Part shown: piece after piece, positions 11,101 through 20,725 of the stretch
How positions within the stretch are numbered: position 1 is the stretch's first letter
Layout: each line of letters begins with the position of its first letter
Assembly: GCF_000699445.3 (NCBI RefSeq)
Contig: NC_067198.1
Span: forward strand, 19,300,536-19,364,535
Length of the DNA stretch: 64,000 nt
Direction of reading: 5' to 3'
Source of the DNA: Schistosoma haematobium
Taxonomy: Eukaryota > Platyhelminthes > Trematoda > Strigeidida > Schistosomatidae
Notes under the pieces: generated by a model
What the model saw: the letters and a program-made list of their open reading frames with translations, nothing else
Databases searched by the model: none
What the model was told of the DNA's origin: nothing
Translations under genes and position numbers: made by a program

Positions 11101-12223
11101 TAACCTATTTTCTAACACTGCTTATCATTCGGGACCTGAAGTGGTTATATTACGTGGTCATATTGCTGTTCATAATACCGAGTTTTCAAATAACACTTCC
11201 ACTCATGGGAAACTGCTTGTTTGCCGACCATTTTCTCATTATGTGTATGCTCGTGTCGATTCAGTGGAAAGAAGTGTCAATTCCGAATTTAAAATGCTCC
11301 AACGCGAACCATACGTAGGAAATGCAGTTTCCATTACTACTGAAACTTCAAATGATAACAAGGAAGGGTACTACTTTCGGAAAGAATATTATGATAATAT
11401 ACCCAGAGGTTAGTTAGTTTTTTACGCTATGCATAGTTTGATTTCGCACATACAAAAATCCATCAAGAAACTGAGTATCAACACCGGGATGCTAGTACAT
11501 TTAGTTGATGAGTCCCAAGCAGGACGGAATGCGCATCATGAATTCTACTACTAACCATATTCCGTCTATCCCACAAAAACAACAGTGTGTTCACTGACTC
11601 TTATGCAGTCATAATCCGAAAATCTACTCTATTGTATTCCAACCCCTAAACCTTTTCAACACTTCAACTTGGGGATCATTAGAGTCAATATCAGTAAACT
11701 AACTAAACTCTAAGTTTAATAGGTCAGTAGTTAAGCAAACGCGTATCACTTGCTATCGCTAGTTTTCCTCCAACTATCTTCGTGACATTTTCGTTAAACT
11801 ACATAACTATAATGACCATCACTTTCACATGGAACTATATGTAGCTAAATTGCAATGAAAATAACCGACCTGTATAGTTAATTACTCGGCTAACAAATTT
11901 GGTGTGTCTTTTGTGTAAGCATACTACATTTGTAATGCAGCGGCTCTATCAAATAATAATATCCCAAAGAGAGAGATGAGCAAACACAATCGTCAATGTC
12001 TCATGATAAGAATACCGTCGTCATGTAAGCACTGAAAACATGAAGCCTACGTTGAACGACTTTTTATTTACTCTATACTAACAAATTATTTGTAGCTCAC
12101 ATCGCTTGTTTTTTTTAATATTTTTTAGTGGCCTTACCACCTGGTCAGAGGAAAATACACACGTCAGTTAAAACGGCTCAACCTCCCGGTGGTTCATCGA
12201 ATGCGTTTTGGTCAAACGAATAG
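8077..12223 (+). CDS. Collapsin response mediator / dihydropyrimidinase-related protein, five visible coding exons
   Basis: Exons 8077-8168, 8201-8274, 8313-8423, 10053-11408 and 12129-12223 join in frame at every junction (all GT-AG). They encode about 575 residues, the usual length of CRMP/DPYSL proteins. The order matches the family: LLLKGGTVVN, then [88 protein letters not shown], and a tail with DNIPRG and PPGGSSNAF that resembles the CRMP C-terminus. The zinc ligands of dihydropyrimidinase are absent: HxH is DCH, the carboxylated Lys position is in LFSVRVG, and the catalytic Asp is replaced in VGSGH. It is therefore expected to be a non-enzymatic cytosolic scaffold (microtubule and semaphorin signalling in other animals). 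The initiator Met is not in the first listed exon: an in-frame stop lies just upstream, so a further 5' exon must exist. Confidence 0.88.
8201..8274 (+). CDS. CRMP exon, AVGENFSYPNGTEIID to LLLPG
   Basis: The exon completes a split Gln codon and reads through a decoy gtaagt at 8250 (needed for VSNKLLLPG) to the donor gtatgt at 8275. The preceding intron is only 32 nt (8169-8200), typical of schistosome 5' introns. Confidence 0.88.
8313..8423 (+). CDS. CRMP exon with the [10 protein letters not shown] segment
   Basis: The exon follows a 38-nt intron (8275-8312). It encodes [16 protein letters not shown] and GKAALFGGTTTI. Where active dihydropyrimidinases have a His-x-His zinc pair, this has Asp-Cys-His. 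The donor gtatgt is at 8424. Confidence 0.9.
8424..10052 (+). other. Third recognised CRMP intron (1.63 kb)
   Basis: Bounded by gtatgt and a ttttatccttag acceptor. No coding segment or assignable repeat was recognised inside. Confidence 0.7.
10053..11408 (+). CDS. CRMP main exon, 452 codons
   Basis: This single long exon carries most of the TIM-barrel-like core, from [16 protein letters not shown] to YYDNIPRG. It is open throughout without any stop, with normal codon use, and shows no sign of decay. The upstream Met at 10013 that also opens this frame is within the intron and is not the gene start, because the segment 10053 onward completes the Val codon left by the previous exon. Family landmarks include EEFCYFLKACRQLGALPMLEA (the His of the enzyme's HAEN segment is missing), SKNWAVAA and SDADILVW. 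Confidence 0.93.
12129..12223 (+). CDS. CRMP terminal exon
   Basis: It completes a Val codon and encodes ALPPGQRKIHTSVKTAQPPG followed by GSSNAFWSNE and TAG. The basic, Ser/Pro/Gly-rich tail with PPGG is characteristic of CRMP C-termini, which in other animals are phosphorylation targets. The acceptor is ttttttag at 12121-12128. Confidence 0.88.
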
Positions 12224-12411
12224 GAAAATCCATTGTCTGTGGATGTTAACTTCTACATTTTCGATTTCTAGCTTTATATTTCACTTTGAGTAATTTCCAT
12301 GGTGCATTTCAACTAAACCAACTGAATTTCCTTAACTATTTACGTGTCTTAATATCATTTCTTTGATTAAAACAGCCATTAATGTTGTGCAAAATATTTA
12401 AGTAACAATCT

Positions 12412-12417
12412 AATAAA
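12412..12417 (+). promoter_or_regulatory. Candidate polyadenylation signal of the CRMP gene
   Basis: AATAAA lies 189 nt after the stop codon. Such hexamers are frequent in AT-rich DNA, so this is only a plausible assignment. Confidence 0.4.
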
Positions 12418-15230
12418 TTCAATTGCGAGTTATCCTTTTATACATTCCGATCGGTTGATTGTCTGATGGTTCTAAAAATATAATGAAGAAAGCTTTGTTT
12501 TGTAATCTTCCAACCATAACGTATTAACTATAGAAGCCTCCAAAGTTACACACTAACTTAGACCAATGCTCTAGAGATTGGTGAAAATGCACGATCTTTT
12601 TCAAATAGTGTTTTTGTAACGTCCGACCGCTTTTTTCTGGATTACAAGCGTCACCTATCACTGTATTTTCATGTCAATCACCAATTGATGGTACTCTTTG
12701 TCTGATCTAACCTGAGATTCATCCAATCTTGTTTTTATTAACACCAAGATAGTACTAAGTCCTCCAACCTGTTAATCATTACAATCTTGTTAATTGGTTT
12801 AGCCTTACTGGAACCTAACGCCCAACTTCACGATCTCTCACTCCGTGGTACGGATGCACATCTATTTTACGAACACATTCAACCATGATGTGTGTGAGGA
12901 AACCAGTAAGAATACATATTCATGCATTATGTAACACCATGGTACAAGTATATTTGCCAGATTAAAATTAAATCAGCATATGTAAGGTTACGGATTATGT
13001 TTACTGGTAAATATGACAGTGCGTTGTTCTTTCTTAAATTCGTTTCACTTCGTCGTTTAGTTCCAGCTGGTGGTTAAGGGATATCCGATTGTGTTGTGAA
13101 TGGAGATTTTGGTTGGTGAGACAAAATGCTAACTGTTAAGATAAATGAGAGGAGCATTGATGGATAGGTGATATGGTTTGATCAGGTGTCTACGAGAATG
13201 ACTGGTTTAGGTCAAAGAATGATAGGTTTTCTTTGTGATAACGTGCGTTATATACAAAATAATGATACATGATTAGCAAAACTTCATGTGTGGTTGGAGG
13301 CAATTAGTTTGTAGGTCATTCATTCTGTAATCAATCAATTCCTGGTAGTCAGGCCCAATCCTTATATATTGTATCAGGTCGTTGAAGGGGGTTGACTTCT
13401 CTGTCGACAGTAACCCCATTTGTATGCTTTCTTCTTGAAATGTAAGTTAAGAAGCAATCGCTATACGAAATTACAGCAGGTCATGCATTTGCTTAGTTGT
13501 CGTGTAGCTTCTATGCACAATTAACTCTTGCTTGCGTTCATATACATGGTCCAATGTTATCTCGTCCTTGTGAGGTTATGTAACAAGTCTGATTCCAATT
13601 TAAATATCTTACAATATGTTGGTTGTCAGTAACAATAAGTAGCGTGATGGGATCGGGTAGTAACATCTAACAAGGCTTGTCCCACTGTAATAATCCCGAA
13701 AATTAAATAACTATATGTTAATTTTATACCAAAGTATAATGACTAAATGAATATGTATATAAGTTATCTCTCTTCATTAAATAAGGATACTACTACTTAG
13801 TCTTTTACTCAATTATTTTGACTTGGAGACTGTCAGTAAATATACTAAGTTTTTTTTCACTCTTATGAATGGTTACTGCTCAGCAACGTAGTTCGTCTAG
13901 CATCACTAGTCGATTGTCTTTTTAACAATTAAATTGTATTCGTAATATATTACGATTAGGTAGTGTCGTGTTTATGTAATTAACATCACTAACCGATTGT
14001 GGATACATTGACCGAGAGTTAAAATAGTAATATTATTGAATATATATTCAAATAATTAGACCAATTGATACACCCATTAACAACAAACGGAATCAAGATG
14101 GAATGAATGGACACCAGACTGAACTGACGTAATAATAGTACTGGATCAACGCGAGTTAGACATTTTCCTACTTGTATCGGAACTACAATAACCCTACCAT
14201 TAGAATATCCAGGAACTGTATTACTAATGGGTACAGTGGTGATAGGATTACCACAAATCGTTATAATCCGGGACTGTAGTGTGACGACTTAAACCCACAC
14301 TAGCATTAGACAAGTCTAATATGAATTAGAATGGAATGCAATGAAGTGACATCTATTCAGTGTGCAATGAAAAGCGTATCATATACTATAGTATATATAT
14401 ATAGTAGGTCATGGGAATGATAGAATAAGTTGAGCATGTAGGCAGACGAACAAACATTGAAAATAGAAAGATTTACGAGTAAAGGTTTAGGACTAATCAT
14501 AAAACCGAGCAAACCACAACAGACTGAATCGAATTAATACATTTGATGATCATATGCTAGGTAAGATCTTGTTATCCAAAATGAGTATACAGTTGTGTGA
14601 ATTCGACATGTCTATGTCAATTAATATAGATAACTAACCAGTTGCGAATCCTACAGTTGATTAACATTTAAGGATGATTGTTCTGCTACAATGACTAAAA
14701 AGATATTCAGTTGGCAATAGACCATAAAATATTGAAGGAAATAAAGAAATTATGATCAACTTGAATGCATATATTTAAGACAAGGAAAATATTGATCACT
14801 AATTCGAGGGGGGGATATTTATATAGTCGCGTGCAAAGTTAACTAACAATAGATGATTAAATGCGAGATGACTGTGTGTGGTGTTTGCATAAACTATTGA
14901 TGACTGTCTGATTTCGAATTCCGAATACAAAACATTCGTTTGTGCTTGTAGTGACTTACTTTTATCACGAGAACACGATTAGTTTAATGAAAACAATTAT
15001 TATTATAACCAATTGTACTAGTAACTGTTTCATTGTGCTCGTTTGTTTAACTGTGCTAAAGACAGCCATATTACTGCTCCATTATCTTTCGATTGTGACC
15101 TTGCACGAATTAGGTCATGCCAACAAATACATCTCGACTACAGCCATCAATTGCCTTCTGATATTTGGTTTACGGGAGATTTTATCGGTTAACTGGCACG
15201 TAGTCTTCTTGTAGTGGTGTTCGTAGTCAA
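12418..15230. other. Intergenic stretch without a recognised gene
   Basis: Base composition is less AT-rich in places (12.6-13.6 kb), which hints at old repeats, but no motif or internal duplicate was found. The frame at 14942-15214 is Leu/Ile-rich and shows no family feature. Confidence 0.45.
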
Positions 15231-15379
15231 TCTCAACTCCACTCCACGCTACATGCTCACCTAGTGCTGTCTACTTGGTATGCATTATTTCAGGGATTCA
15301 TAATTAACATTGTATCTGTGAATTATCCCTCAAAGTGGCTTGTAAGCACTCGACATTGATGCTGCACATTTTAGTTTTA

Positions 15380-15720
15380 CTGCACACGCCACTAACTAAT
15401 GACGTTCGGCCAATCAGTTTCCTGTCTGCCGCCTGTATGTAAAAAACCTATTCGTGCGATCGTTCGTTAGTACTTGCGGGAATAACACAGACTTTTGTGT
15501 CAGTGTTGACGAGATAGAGAACTTTCGTCATCACATCAGTGATGTGCAACAGACGCCTATGTTCAACGGCTACGGTTGCCGTCAAAGCATACATCGTTTA
15601 CCCCAGAGGTGTGTTGTATATTTGAGGTTAACTGTTAAATGTAGTTCACTTCTCAAGACTATCGACGGGAGCGCTTTCCCGGAGATCAGCTTAGAGAGGT
15701 GAGAGGTTTACGCTCGACAA
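15380..15720 (-). mobile_element. Ty3/gypsy protease relic
   Basis: On the - strand the DNA reads, with frameshifts, as LYLVNTDTKVCVIPASTNER followed by SHE and FYIQAADRKLIGRTSLVSG. This is the aspartic protease segment of gypsy-type polyproteins, where LVDTGA..VIP.S..DR and LQAANG are usual. The catalytic Asp is Asn, and there are stops, so it is dead. A second protease relic lies at 17.05-17.25 kb in the same orientation, so two gypsy fragments are involved. Confidence 0.6.
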
Positions 15721-16149
15721 ATAGGGCGGATTCACAGCCTTCTACAGTATTGAAAATGTCGTGCAGCACAGTACACGGCTAGGAGTTCGCTACCGAAACT
15801 GTTATACCTCGATTCGTTGTCTTGCAACCGTCTCGCGAGGAATGCCGAAGACAGAAAAGTGTTGTTTACCGATTGTTGTAAGACTCCCTTGCTAACAAGT
15901 CGATTGCATCTACTGCGATAATAATGGGTGTTTTGGTGTGTGAGCCACGTTGCTTTGGTGATAAGTTATTTAACTGTGGAAAATGCCTTTATCGCGTTGT
16001 CGTTCAAATTGATGAATTTCACACTTGCACGAAGTTGTTCGGTTAAGAGTCACATGAGAGACGCGCAATTCGGTACAAACCGTCGATAAAACTTACCAGA
16101 CCGTTGTACGTACATAATTAATTGACTGTGGTCAGTTCTAGGTAATCTC

Positions 16150-17000
16150 AAATGGCCACCACATTACTTTTAATAGGTCGGATGCTTTAAGCATCGATAT
16201 TCTGTCCTGGTAAATCTAGAGAGTTGGTACCAACCTGATATGTTTGAATGTTTACGGCAGTGCCGTGATTTTGCATTCATTCGGAAACAAGGTTTGCATG
16301 CTGAAGATAAAATTCTATGATCGGACTTGCGACCAAGCAGTCATCTATATATGCACGTACGAAAATGAGGCCTCGAAAGACGTCATCGATGAGTCATTGA
16401 AAAGTTTGTGAAAAATTGCTTCACCCGAATCATATGCACGGAAATCCGTAGTCCAAAGGGAGTGGTGATAGTGGTATTAGAAATGTCACCTGCAACCATA
16501 GGAATTCCGTAATGTGCTTTAATCGGACTGATTTTCAGAGACAATCGTAAATTCTAAGGTGGCTGTCTGGTCGTGAATATGCGGCAAGGGGTAGCGATCA
16601 GGTATTGTTTTCACATTCAGTAGTCGATATTCACCAGTTGAACGCCAGTCGTTGCTGTCCTTTCCAGGGGTAACCTGTAAGGGAGATGCTCATAGGCTGT
16701 TCGATGGACAAATAATTCCTAAGTCTATCATCTGGTCGAATCCGTTTTCGACTAACCTTAACTTTCCGAGAACTAGTCACAGAACTTTCGAGATGCAGGT
16801 TGTCCAGTTGTCGTGATGTGGTGTGCAAAGTTGCTGGTTACTCATAGTCATTTTACTCGCGTTCGGTACAGATCAGGAAACTTGTCAAGTATCTGTCGGT
16901 CGAATCGGTCGATTACGTGCCTGACAATGACTGAGGAAAATCTAAAACTAAAAAAGGAAGTTAAATAAACATATAAGTTTGTGTTTCCGTGGTGTTGTAG
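16150..17000 (-). mobile_element. Ty3/gypsy reverse transcriptase relic
   Basis: Reading right to left, with frame changes, are FDQMIDLGIICPSNS, QVTPGKDSNDWRSTGEYRLLN, VKTIPDRYPLPHIHD, ISNTTITTPFGL, and finally a segment equivalent to the YIDDCLVASP motif C region at about 16335-16355. This is the usual order of gypsy RT (CsRn1/Boudicca-like lineages of flukes). Many stops make it a pseudogene. Confidence 0.8.
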
Positions 17001-17960
17001 CAGGTCTACACCAGTGTTTGGCACAAAAATATCTGAAATTCAGTGAATAGGTTTACAAAGACCCACGTTAAGTTACAAATATCGCTTACCATATGTGACA
17101 AACACTTTCCTAACTGCCGCCTCCAAGTCAAAAATCGGTTCGTGCAATCTCTCGTTAGCACCGATCGGGATTATTTGCGTCTCTCGGTCTTGAAGAAGGT
17201 CTTTTTTGTGACGAGCTTCTTCGAGTAGTTTGAGAACGTCTACAATGATGATGAATATTAAGATAACGAGTGGGAGTATGACAGGTCTCTAACGTTTTTA
17301 TGTCGTTCGGGGCTTCGCTTTGACAGAATTAACCTCGAAGCTGGGGATCCTGACGATCTCCATGATCCGGTCGGCAGATACAGCCAGTTCATTTGAGGCA
17401 TTATTTTGAAATCAGACAAGAACAACCTGCACCTGTCGGGGAGGCTTAGACAAGAAGAGCTGTCTCAAGAGGTCCAAGTCAAAGGTTCGTTGACCAGTGA
17501 ATTCGCATATGTGGCAACATTTCTGTTGCTTAGCCATGTTGCAACTACGTGCTGTGAAAAAGCTGTTCTAACCTTTGTCGGTCGACTAGGTCTCCACGTT
17601 TGAGGAGAGCCTGCTCCAAAATGCCTTCAGGTTCAGAAACATCACTAGTGGACATACTATATGTGACGTACCCGTTAAAATCGTGCTGTGATGCCTTCGC
17701 TACTGCAAAGAATTATATATGTGGACCTCTCTCGCCGTGCTCGTGGAAGTCAGTTTCTCCGTAGCATAACCGTACTTCGATATTATCCAGCAAGAATGAC
17801 ACGAGTTGAAAGGTAGGAGGCGAAAGGGTCCTAGTCTTAGATAGATTAGGTGTCTGTTTCGTCAGTATGAAGACAAAGTATATCAGTGGGCGAGAAAAAA
17901 CATTCGAAAGTACGAAAACAACATCACTATATGTAAAATCCAAAATCAGATGATACATAA
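17001..17960 (-). mobile_element. Ty3/gypsy gag and protease relic upstream of the RT
   Basis: Gag-like sequence lies on the - strand from 17958 (FQLVSFLLDNIEVRL) to about 17340 (NNASNELAVSADRIMEIV, a typical C-terminal gag motif of fluke gypsy elements). It is followed by a protease-end segment, IIPIGANERLHEPIFDLEAA and YGKRYL, at 17220-17050. The order gag, protease, RT from right to left agrees with one minus-strand element at 17.96-16.15 kb. The protease active-site DTGA is not recognisable. Confidence 0.7.
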
Positions 17961-17969
17961 TGTCTCAAG

Positions 17970-18740
17970 AGGGAACAGACTCACAGTTTACTGTTTGGTA
18001 CACCAAGTCACGTACGGCTCAGTACCGAAGATACCACAAGTATTAAGAGTTTGACAAAGCCTTTACACGCAACACCTTTATAATCAAGGTACACCAACCC
18101 AATCGAACCAGAAGTCAGGAATGCAGAAGTTCGAAGATATGTAGTGGCATTGGACCATAACCACACAATCCTCAAAGCTGAATACGAGATTAATCGGGAA
18201 ATAGATATTCAATATTTAACGCGGAGAAATGCCTAACGATGGAGAAGGCGCGAACAAGGAATTGAATGAATTGGAGTTGATCGGTTGGCATGGCTTGGCC
18301 ATGCAGGCGTGGTCCCTTTGAGTGTTACCTTATATCTTCTATTTATATTAAATATATTGTTCCTTCTCTAGCCTAACCTTGTTCTACATCATGAATTGGA
18401 AATCGGTACGATACAGTGAGTTGGTGTAGTCGTTGGTGTGACTTCCACTCTACAATTTTAGGATAAGGTCTATTATTAGAGCAGTACTAATATCATGGTA
18501 GACCATAATCCTACACTGTAGAGTGGAAGTCACACCAACGACTATTCGGAAGGCTATCGATGTGTCGAGGAGCGTTTGATCCAAGCTGGCTGACGGCTTT
18601 AAGAGTTGCGTGGTGAGGTGTACTCACTAGTGATCTGGTGTGGATGCGTCACCGAGCGCCTTCAGTTAAGTTGGCGCAGTAAAACTAATGAGGTCAGCAC
18701 AAACTTTGAAGATTTACAGACCTATGTATTTTCGGAACTA
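17970..18740 (+). repeat. Dispersed repeat of unknown type, copy 1 (interrupted)
   Basis: Two blocks, about 17970-18145 and 18545-18740, match consecutive blocks of the copies at 19390-19760 and 49490-49870, with words such as acctttataatc, agaagtcagga, cgaagat, ggctatcgat, atctggtgtggatgc and gaagatttacagac. Here the blocks are separated by about 400 bp that ends in a hairpin. No coding capacity is evident. Confidence 0.65.
18427..18544. repeat. Hairpin with arms of about 45 bp (MITE-like)
   Basis: The arms 18427-18471 and 18499-18544 are inverted copies (tagtcgttggtgtgacttcc outermost) with a few mismatches near the loop. It sits at the junction where the dispersed repeat resumes, so it may be part of an insertion in that repeat. 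Confidence 0.8.
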
Positions 18741-19389
18741 TTCTCACCGCTCCACTCCATCCCTTTTGTTAATTCTGATGTGCTTCCGCGGACTTAGTGT
18801 ATACTTCAATTACTTCGACTGGAATTTTCTGTTCAGAAATATATTGTTATTCTACTATAACATATATTACTTTAATTAATGTACTACTTATGACAAACTT
18901 ACAGCTCATATTCCACATGAAACTGATATTTTTTATGTCACTGTCATCATTAGAGTTATGACCAGGAACGTGATATCAAAGGATCTGACTACATTGATGG
19001 CCTAGTACTCTCCACTGAAATTTTCCAATGTAATTCACGGAGTAGTCGAGGGTCGTTGAGGTGAAAGATTTATTTGGTTTTTAAACAAAGGTATCGAAAT
19101 GCATGTAACTGTTGATATCAGAACTTCTGACTTTATCAGTTAACATTTGAACTTCCTATATACGAGTAATCCTCGTGAATAATCTCACTAAAGCAGTTCA
19201 AGGATTTTCATACATGAAACTTCGATAAAGGATCTTACACAAGCTATCCACCAAAAACATCTTCGAACTCCTTCATTCCTGAGGTTTTGTTTGACTAGGT
19301 TTAGGATACTCTATTTTTAGGTTGTTGCGGACAGCAGGGTTGTCAAACTCTGAATATCCGCGACATCGTTAGACAAAAATAAACGAAAA

Positions 19390-19760
19390 ATTGAAAGGTT
19401 CAGCAATGTGCAGCAGGACTGTGATACGTATGACTTTTAGGCTTAAACATGTAGCAAATATTCGGAGTTTGATAACGCCTTAACTAGCGACACCTTTTAT
19501 AATCGAATTTTGCCAACTCAGTCATATCAGAAGTCAGAAGCGAAGAGGTTCGAAGATGTATTTGATAGGCTATCGATATATCGAGAAGTGATCAATCTAA
19601 GCTGGCTAGCGGTTACAGTAGATATGAAGCACGGTACACCCACTAGTGATCTGGTGTGGATGCATGACCGAGTACCTCCAGCTAAGTGAGTTGAGTGAAC
19701 CTAATTGGGTCAGCATCAATTTTGAAGACTTACAGAACTTTTATTTCAAGGAGTATTTTT
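19390..19760 (+). repeat. Dispersed repeat of unknown type, copy 2
   Basis: An uninterrupted copy: tttgataacgccttaactag, agaagtcagaag, ggctatcgatatatcgag, ctagtgatctggtgtggatg and gaagacttacaga follow in the same order and spacing as at 49490-49870. It flanks the gypsy/MULE region but shows no protein similarity. Confidence 0.65.
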
Positions 19761-20079
19761 AACGGTGTTGATAGGCTGCAATTAAACGCAACTCAATTTC
19801 GTAAATGTGCCCTTCAGCTTAGTAACCAATCAGAATGAGGCGGGAATTATTATATCCTCCATCTTTGTAAGCAATGGCGGTCGGCTTTCTTCGTTCTGTT
19901 CTCCTTTCAGCTATTTCTTTTGTGTAGCTATGTAATTCAATGTTTCGGTGTGCTAAAATGCCGCAGTTAGTGTAGTGTTCTATATGTTGGTGTGAAATTA
20001 TTTCGTATCAGCGATTTTTTCTGGGTTTTTGCTGCTTCTACTCAAGCCAATGTATTTCTTCAGGCAATCTGGCTAGTTT

Positions 20080-20375
20080 TGTGTTATAAAATGTTAATGC
20101 GTTTTGTTCTGAGTTCTTTTTTACAGATATCAAGAGCCAAGGTTAGTTTTGTTAGCTTAAATAAGTGTTGCGGCTGTATGGAACTCGAAATGTTGGCATA
20201 ATCGTCCCTACCTGGCAGGCAAGCTCGTTTTTCTTATGTCATAAAATCTTAATCCGTTATATTTTGAGCATTGTTTTTTAGATATGGAGAACGGAAGTTA
20301 GTTTTCTTTAGCTAAAATAATTGTTGCTGCCGCATATGACCGTAACTGGCCGCATATTCGTTCCTAACTGTTATT
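20080..20375 (+). repeat. Imperfect tandem duplication (about 160 bp unit) upstream of the MULE transposase
   Basis: Two consecutive blocks share tataaaat.ttaat.cgtt, a T-rich tract ending in agatat, gttagtttt.tta.ct and gttgc.gc. They are diverged, so an old duplication. It may be part of the element's 5' region. Confidence 0.5.
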
Positions 20376-20725
20376 TATTGTTATCTGGCAGAATGAAAGA
20401 TTTGTTTTTTTCTGCAGTATTATGGATCACGCTACTTTTGGTGGAGTTTTGTTCTCTGAGCTGGATGGTCGACATAATCAGCACAAACTTCAGATAGAAG
20501 TGAAGTGTTCGAATTTCTCCATATGTGTTTCACAGCTTGTTCTGTGCACCTCGATGTTGATTGGTTCTTGTTGACCTTAAATTTATGATTGTCTACTTCT
20601 TTGTTTTGGTTGTGTCTCCCATTGGTTCGATTTTTGTTCCTATGTTTATGCATGATTTTCCTGATTGGTTGATAAATTGGATTGATTTCAATATGTTTGT
20701 TGATTGCTGATTGACCTGAGTGCTG

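Noticed and set aside
15454..15702. Plus-strand frame with Cys and His residues, taken at first as a small secreted protein
   Set aside because: It lies antisense to a gypsy protease relic that explains the sequence better.
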